Shown: piece by piece, positions 23,652-30,121 of the stretch
Position numbering within the stretch: the stretch's first letter is position 1
Layout: each line of letters opens with the position of its first letter
Source of the DNA: Rhizobium sp. CSW-27
GTDB lineage: Bacteria > Pseudomonadota > Alphaproteobacteria > Rhizobiales > Rhizobiaceae
Assembly (NCBI RefSeq): GCF_018760785.1
Contig: NZ_JAHHZO010000024.1
Coordinates: 1-39,104 of the forward strand
Reading direction: 5' to 3'
Length of the DNA: 39,104 nt
Made by a program: the position numbers and the translations under genes
Notes under the pieces: model-generated
The model's database searches: none
Seen by the model: the letters and a program-made list of their open reading frames with translations, nothing else
Told to the model about the DNA's origin: nothing

Positions 23652-23678
23652 CACTTCCCCCAGTCGCAAAAGCTGTAC

Positions 23679-23696
23679 GGTTGTCACAAGACAACC
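23679..23696. promoter_or_regulatory. Inverted repeat upstream of the lipoprotein gene
   Basis: GGTTGTC (23679-23685) and GACAACC (23690-23696) form a perfect 7-bp inverted repeat with a 4-bp centre. It lies 28 bp before the lipoprotein start and just downstream of a minus-strand TTGACA. It may be an operator for that gene. It differs from the TCCTAT operator motif. Confidence 0.45.
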
Positions 23697-23758
23697 CCAT
23701 CGGGGCCCGTGTCAAGTTTGCCTGCGCAACCACTGCTAAAATCCGCCAGTAGGCAAAT

Positions 23759-23807
23759 TCCTATTATCCTATTGACGTCGATATAGGTTTTTTCCTACTT
23801 TGCCTAT
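23759..23807 (+). promoter_or_regulatory. Rightward early promoter with repressor-type motifs
   Basis: TCCTAT occurs at 23759-23764 and 23767-23772, with related TCCTAC at 23793-23798, GCCTAT at 23802-23807 and inverted ATAGG at 23783-23787. A promoter candidate has -35 TTGACG (23772-23777), an 18-bp spacer and -10 TACTTT (23796-23801). The same motif at the cro/repressor operators suggests the repressor also controls the rightward genes that begin at 23867, comparable to the two operators of lambda. Confidence 0.6.
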
Positions 23808-23866
23808 GCACCGCCGAGCACGCCGCAAACCATGCACGGCCTTTCAAGCAAAACAGGAGAACCCAG

Positions 23867-24079
23867 ATGCGCATCAACAAGAACGAAAAGGCCCGCACCG
23901 TCGCTGAAATGGCGAACTTCATGATGGCCAATGCCGACCATTGCACCCGCGAAACCCTGCTTTTGCAGTTCAGCCAGGCCGAGATTGATATCTATCAGGC
24001 TGAGGCGCGCGAGCGGGCCAATCGCTTGGCCGCACACAACGCCCACAAGGCGCGCTTGGCCTCACACAAGGCAGCCTGA
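23867..24079 (+). CDS. Small early protein, function unknown
   Basis: A 70-residue protein with AGGAG 9 nt before ATG 23867. It is helical and charged (VAEMANFMMANADHCTRETLLLQF, then IDIYQAEARERANRLAAHNAHKAR). Small helical proteins of this kind open early operons in rhizobial phages, but I cannot assign a role. It is the first gene after the putative repressor-controlled rightward promoter. Confidence 0.7.
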   Translation: MRINKNEKARTVAEMANFMMANADHCTRETLLLQFSQAEIDIYQAEARERANRLAAHNAHKARLASHKAA

Positions 24080-24142
24080 TCATCCGCTCCGGTCTCCGCC
24101 TCCTCGCCTGAGGCGGCTTCCGGAACGGATGGAGAGGCAACC

Positions 24143-24334
24143 ATGACCAGCAAATCAGCACAGAAGACCAGACCTGCCAAATCTGCGAAGTCCACTCAGC
24201 AGGATAAGCCGGACTGGACACCGAAGAAAATCACCGTGCACGGCATCAGCCTGCCGGCAACATCCATGCAGATTGCCGCGATGGCCGATCCGAACTGGCT
24301 TGCCCGCCGTCATCGTATGGCGGGTGATCGATAA
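24143..24334 (+). CDS. Small early protein, function unknown
   Basis: A 63-residue protein with GGAGAGG before ATG 24143. The first 25 residues are basic and probably disordered (MTSKSAQKTRPAKSAKSTQQ); the rest contains ITVHGISLPATSMQIAAMADPNWLA. Its last base is shared with the next gene (ATAATG). Function unknown. Confidence 0.65.
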   Translation: MTSKSAQKTRPAKSAKSTQQDKPDWTPKKITVHGISLPATSMQIAAMADPNWLARRHRMAGDR

Positions 24335-24675
24335 TGGACATGGCTCGCTACACCCTCGCGTGGCGCCGGCCGGACGTTCCTCCGCCGGGGCCACGCGTCC
24401 TGAAGGCCATTCTTGTTCCGCGCGGAGCGCCCTGCCCGGAGGAGATCATGGAGATTTTCGTGCCTGGCTCCGGCTATTCGATCGGCTGGGAGCTGGTCAC
24501 CCAGAAGCCAATCCGCCGCTGGAGCCGCGAGGCCAAGGCACGCGCAAGAGTGCGCAACCTCCAGAGGCGAATGGAAAAGCGCTTTCCGCTCTTTGCCGAG
24601 ATGTTCACTCAGGCCGAGCTGGCGCACCGGCCGGATTATTACGCCGCATCGGATGCAGCAGGTGATCCGGCATGA
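24334..24675 (+). CDS. Early phage protein, function unknown
   Basis: A 113-residue protein starting at ATG 24334, one base overlapping the previous stop. A beta part (YTLAWRRPDVPPPGPRVLKAILVPRG) is followed by a basic helix (RRWSREAKARARVRNLQRRMEKR) and a FPLFAEMFTQAELAHRPDYY tail. The pattern recurs in phages of rhizobia as a conserved hypothetical protein. The basic helix suggests nucleic acid contact. No function can be assigned. Confidence 0.65.
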   Translation: MDMARYTLAWRRPDVPPPGPRVLKAILVPRGAPCPEEIMEIFVPGSGYSIGWELVTQKPIRRWSREAKARARVRNLQRRMEKRFPLFAEMFTQAELAHRPDYYAASDAAGDPA

Positions 24676-24845
24676 ATACGCAAGCCAGCCCGAAGCCCAG
24701 AGGCGCCCTCTTCAAGGTCACTTTCACCAACGGTGCATCCGTCACCCTGACGGCCGCCAATTCCCTCAAGGCAGAACGTGACGCGCAGCGCTGCCACGCT
24801 GGCGCCGTCAGGCATATCCGGTTCCTAAGGAGACTCGACAAGTGA
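24672..24845 (+). CDS. Very small early protein
   Basis: A 57-residue protein from ATG 24672, overlapping the previous stop as ATGA and the next GTG start as GTGA. It has a basic tail (RHIRFLRRLDK) and a strand-like GALFKVTFTNGASVTLTAAN segment. Tight coupling on both sides supports that it is real. Unknown function. Confidence 0.65.
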   Translation: MNTQASPKPRGALFKVTFTNGASVTLTAANSLKAERDAQRCHAGAVRHIRFLRRLDK

Positions 24846-25312
24846 GCGAAACGAAATTCCTGCCCGAAAATTGGGCCGACGAGATAATCCCGCCACCGCA
24901 ATCAAGCCCCGATGCGTTCATCCGCAAGACAGCGGAGGGCTTCCAGCTTTATCCGGTTGGTTGGAACGTCGTGGACGAGGAGAAGTCCTACTACGTCCAG
25001 CCCCTGGAACAGGGCGACGTCATACGCTTCATCGAGCACCGCCACCACGGGCTCTACACCCTCCACATTGCCGAGGATGGCTCATTTGACGTTCCGCCGG
25101 GAATTCCGGCCGAAGCAAACTGCTTCATGCTCGAAGGTGACCTTGAGGGAGACACCCTCAGCAGCTCCCTTCAGGAGTTTGTGGAGAGTGATGCGGTTGA
25201 ACGTGGAGGCAGCTACGAAATCGAAGCCTATTACTGGTCAGACGAGGGCACACCCTATCGCTTCGTGGTCAAAGACGATTCTGCCCACTTCGAGAAGGTC
25301 ACCGAGCAATGA
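24842..25312 (+). CDS. Acidic early protein, function unknown
   Basis: A 156-residue protein starting at GTG 24842 with AAGGAG 10 nt upstream. It is strongly acidic, with beta-type segments (GDVIRFIEHRHHGLYTLHIAEDG) and many Glu/Asp in the second half (LEGDLEGDTLSSSLQEFVESD). Acidic small phage proteins may be DNA mimics or host-takeover factors, but nothing here proves that. It is coupled on both sides. Confidence 0.65.
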   Translation: MSETKFLPENWADEIIPPPQSSPDAFIRKTAEGFQLYPVGWNVVDEEKSYYVQPLEQGDVIRFIEHRHHGLYTLHIAEDGSFDVPPGIPAEANCFMLEGDLEGDTLSSSLQEFVESDAVERGGSYEIEAYYWSDEGTPYRFVVKDDSAHFEKVTEQ

Positions 25313-25602
25313 GCGATACACGAAATACTGCCGCCGCAATTGCCCCGGGCGCCGATCCCTTCATCATTGCAGCCTTCGCGCATCAGGCAGTGAAACTCCC
25401 CCTGCGGGTCTGCGAAGAAGAGAAGGTCGTCATCCTGGACGATCACGGCATGGATGTCCTGACGGTGGACAGCAACAGCAACCGGCCGGACGACCAGGCC
25501 GAGGCAATCGCCCTCCTGATCGTCAAGGCCGTCAATCAGCTGGCGGGGTTTCATGCCCGTAACGGAGGGCATGAACACGCACCGGCCGAGGCTATAGGCT
25601 GA
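25309..25602 (+). CDS. Early protein, function unknown
   Basis: A 97-residue protein from ATG 25309, ATGA-coupled. LPLRVCEEEKVVILDDHGMDVLTVD is followed by a helix (AEAIALLIVKAVNQLAGFHARNGG). This is a pattern seen in small phage and plasmid proteins of rhizobia. It is the last gene of the rightward early group before the terminator at 25765-25800. The 160 bp between them show nothing clear. Confidence 0.65.
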   Translation: MSDTRNTAAAIAPGADPFIIAAFAHQAVKLPLRVCEEEKVVILDDHGMDVLTVDSNSNRPDDQAEAIALLIVKAVNQLAGFHARNGGHEHAPAEAIG

Positions 25603-25764
25603 CAGCGCAGAAGTTGAGACGGCGAAACCGGGAATCATGTTACCAATGCCGACCTGCTATGGCGCAACCGCCAAATCAGGTTACAAGGATCATTGGTGCA
25701 GAATATGAGCGCCAGTCACCCGGTTATGCCAGTGAGGATGAAACGTGAGACCATAAGGGCATAA

Positions 25765-25800
25765 ATAAAAAACCCCGCCGTTGGCGCGGCAGGGTTTTTT
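25765..25800. terminator. Intrinsic terminator, works on both strands
   Basis: A hairpin with AAACCC-GCCG stem (arms at about 25769-25780) and CGGC-GGGTTT (25787-25797), with one unpaired base per arm and a 6-nt loop. It has an A-run before and TTTTTT after (25795-25800). It closes the early rightward operon and isolates the initiator gene. Confidence 0.8.
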
Positions 25801-25811
25801 GGATCAGCGAA

Positions 25812-25889
25812 ACTATGTTCGGTAACCGAAATAAACAGTCGGCCTCCAACATAGTCCAGAGTTGGCAGACTCGCAAGATGGCATCTTGC
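25812..25889. promoter_or_regulatory. Inverted repeats upstream of the replication initiator
   Basis: Two elements precede the initiator gene. ACTATGTT (25812-25819) and AACATAGT (25848-25855) form an 8-bp inverted pair. GCAAGATG-G-CATCTTGC (25873-25889) is a perfect hyphenated palindrome 54 bp before the start codon. They are good candidates for an operator or initiator binding site. The octamer ACTATGTT recurs at 27108-27115 before the resolvase gene. Confidence 0.5.
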
Positions 25890-25942
25890 GGGAACGCGTA
25901 GCTTTTTGCCGATCAATGCCCTCGACAAGACGAGGACGGACG

Positions 25943-26644
25943 ATGTTTGGAAGAATGCATGCGGCGCCTGCCCACGGGCAGAGCCATCGCACGGGCGCAC
26001 CTGTGCGCCGGAATTCCCGCCTGAAGGGAAAATGTGAAGCCGGCTTCTGGCGCGCGATCGACCGCAAGACCGCATGGCGGATCGTGCTGGCGGCCAAGCG
26101 CTTCGAAAAGGCCCATAAGCAGCCCGGCAGGAAAAGCGGCCCCTTGGGTGCCGTGGCGATCGAGGTTCTGGAATACATGGCAAACCTCGTGGATTACCGC
26201 AGCGGCCGCCTTGAGCCGTCGATCGACACGATCATGCAGAAGCTTTGCCGCTCGCGGGATGCCGTCTGGAAGGCGCTCACCGCTTTGCGCCGGCATGGCT
26301 TTCTTGATTGGGTGCGCCGCTATGTGCCCACCCACAACGACAGCGCAGGCCCCCAGGTGCAGCAGACAAGCAACGCCTATCGCCTTGCCTTGCCAAGGCA
26401 GGCCGAGGAAGCCCTTGCCCGCGACAAGCCCCCTCTCCCCGAGGATCGCGCCCAGGCGGATCTGGAGAAGATGACGGCCGAGGCAGAGCATGAACTCCAG
26501 CGCATCGGCCGTGATGGCTTGGAGTGGCTTGCCCAGACGGAAACCTTTGCCGGAAGACGCGCCCGGATGCTCCTCAACCTTTTGCCAGAGCCAGAGCGTG
26601 AATCCGTTATTCGGACAGAACCCCGCACTAAACATCTTTTATAA
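25943..26644 (+). CDS. Plasmid-type replication initiator (RepA-like, winged helix)
   Basis: A 233-residue protein. I chose ATG 25943 (MFGRMHAAP) because GAGGA lies about 7 nt upstream; an upstream TTG frame lacks a ribosome site. Residues about 40-165 form a winged-helix domain: RKTAWRIVLAAKRFEKAH, GPLGAVAIEVLEYMAN, YRSGRLEPSIDTIMQKLCRSRDAV and ALRRHGFLDWVRRY. The same order is seen in replication proteins of small alphaproteobacterial plasmids. The C-terminal part is acidic and helical. The context (resolvase, centromere array, ParA, ParB) supports plasmid initiation. The large winged-helix protein at 14581-15798 may be the lytic counterpart. A general regulator is possible but less likely. 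Confidence 0.68.
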   Translation: MFGRMHAAPAHGQSHRTGAPVRRNSRLKGKCEAGFWRAIDRKTAWRIVLAAKRFEKAHKQPGRKSGPLGAVAIEVLEYMANLVDYRSGRLEPSIDTIMQKLCRSRDAVWKALTALRRHGFLDWVRRYVPTHNDSAGPQVQQTSNAYRLALPRQAEEALARDKPPLPEDRAQADLEKMTAEAEHELQRIGRDGLEWLAQTETFAGRRARMLLNLLPEPERESVIRTEPRTKHLL

Positions 26645-27074
26645 TAAGCGGTCGCCGCTGTTCGGGCCGCTAACGCGTCCCTGCGGCGGTTCCGAACCGC
26701 GTAAAGTGCGGTTCGGGCTGCACCGTAACAGCAAAATAGCACCAACATCAGACCCGGAGAGGCCGCAATGGGCTTAGGAAGAATTAAGGCGGAGGGGACG
26801 GTAGAAAAATATTCTACGTCTCATGCGCGGAAACGGGACGACGAATAGAAAAGGGCTCGCCATTTCTGACAAGCCCTCGCTTTTCCGGTGACAATGAGGG
26901 GGAGCTTGCGCTCGCATGTCTCAAAGCCATGCGAGGGGGTATACGTCGTAACAAGCATAAATCAAGGGAGCCCATGCGCCCTCCGCCTTCCTTCGGGGAT
27001 AAGGCCGAACTTTTACCGGCCCCACCTGTCCGCCAATCGACCGTTTTCCTTACACTATCCCCTCACCCAGGTTG
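26645..27074. other. Structured non-coding region, candidate origin or regulatory RNA
   Basis: This stretch of about 430 bp downstream of the initiator has no convincing gene apart from one very small frame. Several hairpins are visible: CCGAACCGC / GCGGTTCGG (26692-26700, 26708-26716), GTAGAA / TTCTAC (about 26798-26814), AGGGCT / AGCCCT with A- and T-runs outside (26852-26877), and CTCGCATG / CATGCGAG (26911-26918, 26928-26935). This density suggests a replication origin or a counter-transcribed RNA, or stacked terminators. Confidence 0.45.
26768..26848 (+). CDS. Tiny possible protein
   Basis: A 26-residue frame (MGLGRIKAEGTVEKYSTSHA...) with GGAGAGG 7 nt before ATG 26768. The ribosome-binding site is good but the length gives little support, and a hairpin lies inside it. 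It may be a leader peptide or chance. Confidence 0.25.
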   Translation: MGLGRIKAEGTVEKYSTSHARKRDDE

Positions 27075-27099
27075 GCCCGCCTCGAAAGCGGGCTTTTTT
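27075..27099 (+). terminator. Intrinsic terminator upstream of the resolvase gene
   Basis: GCCCGC (27075-27080) and GCGGGC (27088-27093) form a stem with a 7-nt loop, followed by TTTTTT (27094-27099). It should stop transcripts from the initiator region. Confidence 0.87.
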
Positions 27100-27110
27100 G
27101 TTAGAAAACT

Positions 27111-27163
27111 ATGTTAGGAAATCAATTGACAGGAAAACGATCCTGAAGGATGTTTCCTAACAT
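27111..27163. repeat. 11-bp inverted repeat at the resolvase promoter (possible res/operator site)
   Basis: ATGTTAGGAAA (27111-27121) and TTTCCTAACAT (27153-27163) are perfect inverted copies separated by 31 bp. The right arm ends inside the resolvase start codon. A -35-like TTGACA (27126-27131) lies between them. This fits the autoregulated recombination site of a serine resolvase, though three subsites as in Tn3-type res are not visible. Confidence 0.6.
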
Positions 27164-27740
27164 GAAGATTGGATACGCCCGCGTTTCGACTGCTGATCAG
27201 AACCTCGACATGCAGAGGGATGCGCTGACGCGTGCCGGCTGCGAGAAGATCTTTGAAGAGAAGAAGTCAGGCAAGGCCGGCAGCCGTCGACCGGAACTGG
27301 AGGCCGCCCTCGCCTATCTTCGGCCGGATGACGTCTTGGTCGTATGGAAGCTGGACCGGCTCGGCCGTTCCCTGGTCGAGATGATGCGGACGATCGACAA
27401 GCTCCGCGCCGATGGGATCAAGTTCAGGAGCCTGACCGAGGAACTGGATAGCGAGAGCGCCCAGGGGCGGTTCTTCCTGCAGATCCATGGCGCTATGGCC
27501 GAATACTTCCTCGATTTGAACCGCGAGCGCACCATGGAAGGCCTGAAGGCGGCTCTCGCCCGTGGCCGTAAAGGTGGCCGGCCCTCTAAGCTCACGGAAG
27601 ACGACAAGCGTGCAGCAAGGGCGATGCTTGCGGCCGGCGACATATCCGTTGCTGAGATCGCGCGGCGACTGGGTGTTAGTCGTGTGACGTTCTACGATCA
27701 CTTCCCTCAGGCTCGGGCAAGGGCAAAGCAGGCGCCATAG
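27162..27740 (+). CDS. Serine recombinase (resolvase/invertase)
   Basis: A 192-residue recombinase from ATG 27162 (MKIGYARVST). Ser9 in YARVSTADQ is the nucleophile; KLDRLGRSLVEMM (about residues 63-75) is the conserved Arg motif, and ELDSESAQGRFFLQIHGAMAEYFLDLNRERTMEGL the long E helix. The end carries the helix-turn-helix (ISVAEIARRLGVSRVTFYDHF). The size is normal for Tn3-type resolvases. Next to plasmid genes it probably resolves multimers, helping stable inheritance. An inverted repeat covers its start and could be its site. Confidence 0.9.
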   Translation: MKIGYARVSTADQNLDMQRDALTRAGCEKIFEEKKSGKAGSRRPELEAALAYLRPDDVLVVWKLDRLGRSLVEMMRTIDKLRADGIKFRSLTEELDSESAQGRFFLQIHGAMAEYFLDLNRERTMEGLKAALARGRKGGRPSKLTEDDKRAARAMLAAGDISVAEIARRLGVSRVTFYDHFPQARARAKQAP

Positions 27741-27804
27741 CAGGAAGGGAGATCGCTTGCTCGCTCGCCAACTACGATGGACCGTGGTGTTTCGATTTTT
27801 ATAT

Positions 27805-27987
27805 ATCGGATTTGTTTGGATATCCGGTTTGTACGGATACCCGGTATTTTATCTAATCCGGTAAAAGCGAGCCGGTCAGCCTCCCTTGTTCGTTAATCCG
27901 GTATTTTCTCATATCCGATTAAATCTGTTACCGGATTTACATATTAATCTGATATAAACTAATATCGGATAATTGCACAAATCAGAT
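27805..27987. repeat. parS: Partition centromere: ten heptamers at strict 17-bp spacing
   Basis: Palindromic heptamers of the form A(T/C)C-N-G(A/G)T start at 27805, 27822, 27839 and 27856, then at 27896, 27913, 27930, 27947, 27964 and 27981. Within each group the distance is exactly 17 bp; the groups are 40 bp apart. Examples are ATCGGAT, ATCCGGT, ACCCGGT, ATCCGAT, ATCTGAT and ATCAGAT. The region is AT-rich, directly before parA, and includes a TATAAA hexamer (27953-27958). Small ribbon-helix-helix ParB proteins bind such arrays as centromere and autoregulatory operator, as known for Agrobacterium plasmid pTAR. Confidence 0.85.
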
Positions 27988-28011
27988 TTTTAAGGAACCG
28001 GAGGTTACCCC

Positions 28012-28674
28012 ATGCCCGTTGTCGTCGTGGCATCGTCCAAGGGCGGTGCTGGCAAATCAACCACGGCCGTTCTGCTGGGCACCGAGCTTGCCCATAAGGG
28101 CGTGCCTGTCACCATGCTGGATTGCGACCCCAACCGTTCCTTGAGCATCTGGGCGGATCTGGGAACCCTGCCGGAAAACGTCCGCGCGCTGAATGACGTC
28201 TCTGAATCGAGCATCGTCAAAACGATCAAACAGTATGACGTGGATGGAGCCGTGGTCATCGTAGACCTTGAGGGCGTGGCCTCCCGCATGGTGTCCCGCG
28301 CCATATCGCAGGCCGACCTGGTCCTGATCCCGATGCGCGCGACAACACTGGACGCGAAAATCGGCGCGCAGTCGCTCAAGCTCATCGCCGAGGAGGAGGA
28401 GGCAATCAACCGCAAGATTGCCCATGCCGTTGTGTTCACAATGACGCGCGCCATCCGTTCCAAGCAGCAGACCGGAATTGAGACCTCATTGCGGGAGGCC
28501 GGCATCGACATTATCGAGCCCCCGCTCATGGAGCGGGCTGCATTCTCAGCCTTGTTCGAATTCGGCGGCAACCTGCATTCCATGGAAAAGCAGGGCAACA
28601 TGGCCGCCGCGATCGAGAATGCCGAGGCGTTCGCAATGGCTGTCTACAAGCGACTGACGGAGGCACTGCAATGA
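28012..28674 (+). CDS. parA: ParA partition ATPase (short, type Ib)
   Basis: A 220-residue ATPase without the N-terminal DNA-binding domain of P1-type ParA. The deviant Walker A SKGGAGKST (residues 9-17) has both lysines; VTMLDCDPNRSL and VVIVDLEGV give Walker A' and Walker B. GGAGG lies 7 nt before ATG 28012. The protein would form ATP-dependent patches on the nucleoid and move plasmids bound by ParB. The stop overlaps the parB start as ATGA. A heptamer array covers its promoter region. Confidence 0.93.
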   Translation: MPVVVVASSKGGAGKSTTAVLLGTELAHKGVPVTMLDCDPNRSLSIWADLGTLPENVRALNDVSESSIVKTIKQYDVDGAVVIVDLEGVASRMVSRAISQADLVLIPMRATTLDAKIGAQSLKLIAEEEEAINRKIAHAVVFTMTRAIRSKQQTGIETSLREAGIDIIEPPLMERAAFSALFEFGGNLHSMEKQGNMAAAIENAEAFAMAVYKRLTEALQ

Positions 28675-28955
28675 GTGATTTCAAGCTGGATCTGGGGGCG
28701 CTTCGAAGAACGCCAAAACCTGCAGCCGATACGGACATTGCCAAAGTGGATGCAGCAGGGGAGGCGAGGGGCTTTGTGGATCGCTCGCCGCGTGGGAAGC
28801 CGGGCCGCAAGAAGAGCGAGCGCACCGGCCAGGTGCATGCGAAGGTGCTGCCTCACATCTCGGAGGAGATCGCTAACGAGGCAACGAGGCGCGGCGTCGT
28901 TCAGGGCGTAATCATCGAAGAGGCCTGGGCGCTGTATAAGGCAAGCCAGCGATAA
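28671..28955 (+). CDS. parB: Small ribbon-helix-helix ParB
   Basis: A 94-residue protein coupled to parA by ATGA. The N-terminus is disordered and basic (about residues 1-48, with RSPRGKPGRKKSERT), and residues 50-94 form a ribbon-helix-helix: TGQVHAKVLPHISEEIANEATRR, then VVQGVIIEEAWALYKAS. A basic N-terminus commonly stimulates the ParA ATPase. The RHH part should bind the 17-bp-spaced heptamers upstream of parA. Size and order match type Ib cassettes. Confidence 0.85.
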   Translation: MSDFKLDLGALRRTPKPAADTDIAKVDAAGEARGFVDRSPRGKPGRKKSERTGQVHAKVLPHISEEIANEATRRGVVQGVIIEEAWALYKASQR

Positions 28956-28974
28956 GGTGGGGAATTTCCCCACC
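28956..28974. repeat. Palindrome directly after parB
   Basis: GGTGGGGAA-T-TTCCCCACC is a perfect 9-bp inverted repeat around one central base, starting right after the parB stop codon. Its role is unknown; it may bind a protein or serve as part of a terminator with the hairpin 13 bp further on. Confidence 0.6.
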
Positions 28975-28986
28975 ACCGCAAACGAA

Positions 28987-29018
28987 AAAAGCCGCCCGGA
29001 TCGCTCCAGGCGGCTTTT
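28987..29018. terminator. Intrinsic terminator after parAB
   Basis: AGCCGCC (28990-28996) and GGCGGCT (29009-29015) form a stem with a 12-nt loop, preceded by an A-run and followed by TTTT. It can work on both strands and ends the par operon. The 150 bp between here and the integrase start contain CTATTCC / GGAATAG (29045-29051, 29077-29083), which might be a recombinase site. Confidence 0.85.
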
Positions 29019-29167
29019 CACGTTCTAGTACTCTGACATTAACCCTATTCCAGCTATCCGGCATTTACGGCTTTAAGGAATAGTTTAGCCCGCATAGATT
29101 GTGCGAGCCCACCAGCTGTTACAGCAGCCAGTAGGCTCTAACCAGCCCAACACAAGTGAGGTGTCAG

Positions 29168-30061
29168 ATGGCTATATCAGGTGTAACGAGCAATCGTTAC
29201 GTCATCAACAATGATGGCAGCAATCTTCAATCAGATTACTTTGTCGCGTTTGAGCAGGCAGCTGAAAGCTATCTAGCCCATGGCGGCGAGGCTCGCTACA
29301 TGGCCCCAATCGTCGCCTATTTTGCCGGCCGGCCCCTGACATCGATTCACCCGTTCGATATCCGCAAAATGGCGGAAAGCATTTACCCCGCCCACAGCAA
29401 TGCCACGCGCAACAGGCAGGCCATCACACCGGCAAGAGCCGTCATGATGCACGGCTATGACCGTGGATGGTGCCCGCTCATTCGCGTGCGGCGGTTCAAA
29501 CAAGATCGAACGGCTCGGCCGAAACCCGCATCGCCGGTCTGGCTACACACATTCGCGCGCCAGGCCGACAAGGACGGTTTGCAGCACCTGTCGGCCGTCG
29601 TGCTGTTCATGGCCCAAACCGGCGCCAGGATCAGCGAGGCGGTTGCGCTATGCTGGTCAGAGGTGGACTTGACGGCGCGCACTGCGCTCCTTCTCAAAAC
29701 AAAAACATCCACCAACTCGATGCGATACCTGACCGACGAACTTGCCGGCCGCCTGCGAGACCTCAGAGGTTCCGCCAGAGCGCAGGAGCGTGTCTTCCGC
29801 TATACCAGTCGGCATAGCGTCAACGAGCGCATACGGGCCGTCTGCGAGCGCGCCGGTATCCCGTACAAGCCGCCACACACCTGCGGCCGCCACACCTTTG
29901 CGACAAGAGCCATAGAGCTTGGCATGGATGTGCGCACCGCAATGGCGGCAGGTGACTGGCGCAGCTCGTCAGTCTTTCTCGAAACCTATGTCCATCCGCG
30001 AGCTAATGCCGGCCGCATTGTGGCTGATCGCTTTGCGCTGGACGCCTTCTGCGAGACCTAG
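29168..30061 (+). CDS. Tyrosine recombinase (integrase or dimer-resolution type)
   Basis: A 297-residue recombinase from ATG 29168 with a weak AGG site upstream. Catalytic residues can be traced: Arg154 in TGARISEAVAL, a Lys in LLKTKTSTNS (about 177), His237 and Arg241 in PHTCGRHTFAT (one residue more than the usual His-x2-Arg), Trp264 in GDWRSSSVF and Tyr274 in ETYVH. The N-terminal 120 residues match a core-binding SAM-like domain. It could integrate the phage or resolve plasmid dimers. No excisionase and no clear attP core are visible nearby. Confidence 0.88.
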   Translation: MAISGVTSNRYVINNDGSNLQSDYFVAFEQAAESYLAHGGEARYMAPIVAYFAGRPLTSIHPFDIRKMAESIYPAHSNATRNRQAITPARAVMMHGYDRGWCPLIRVRRFKQDRTARPKPASPVWLHTFARQADKDGLQHLSAVVLFMAQTGARISEAVALCWSEVDLTARTALLLKTKTSTNSMRYLTDELAGRLRDLRGSARAQERVFRYTSRHSVNERIRAVCERAGIPYKPPHTCGRHTFATRAIELGMDVRTAMAAGDWRSSSVFLETYVHPRANAGRIVADRFALDAFCET

Positions 30062-30068
30062 AAACGAC

Positions 30069-30098
30069 GCCGGCAGGCTCGTTTCCTGGCCTGCCGGC
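30069..30098. terminator. Hairpin between convergent integrase and tailspike genes
   Basis: GCCGGCAGGC (30069-30078) and GCCTGCCGGC (30089-30098) form a perfect 10-bp stem with a 10-nt loop. It lies between genes that end towards each other, so it should be a two-way terminator, although no T-run follows. Confidence 0.6.
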
Positions 30099-30121
30099 AC
30101 GTACACATGATGATGAGGTGG

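Noticed and set aside
26888..27160. Plus-strand open frame of 90 codons upstream of the resolvase
   Set aside because: It runs through an intrinsic terminator and the inverted repeat, lacks a ribosome site and has no domain-like sequence.
27805..27987. Regular repeats taken as a CRISPR array or as replication iterons
   Set aside because: The units are 7 bp with 10-bp spacers and palindromic, directly upstream of parA and with a small RHH ParB; this is a partition site pattern, not CRISPR. Iterons of Rep are less likely as the array is 1.2 kb from the initiator gene.
28956..29167. tRNA gene or attP at the parB-integrase gap
   Set aside because: I found no cloverleaf arms or CCA-type end; only a palindrome, a terminator and a weak 7-bp inverted repeat are visible.
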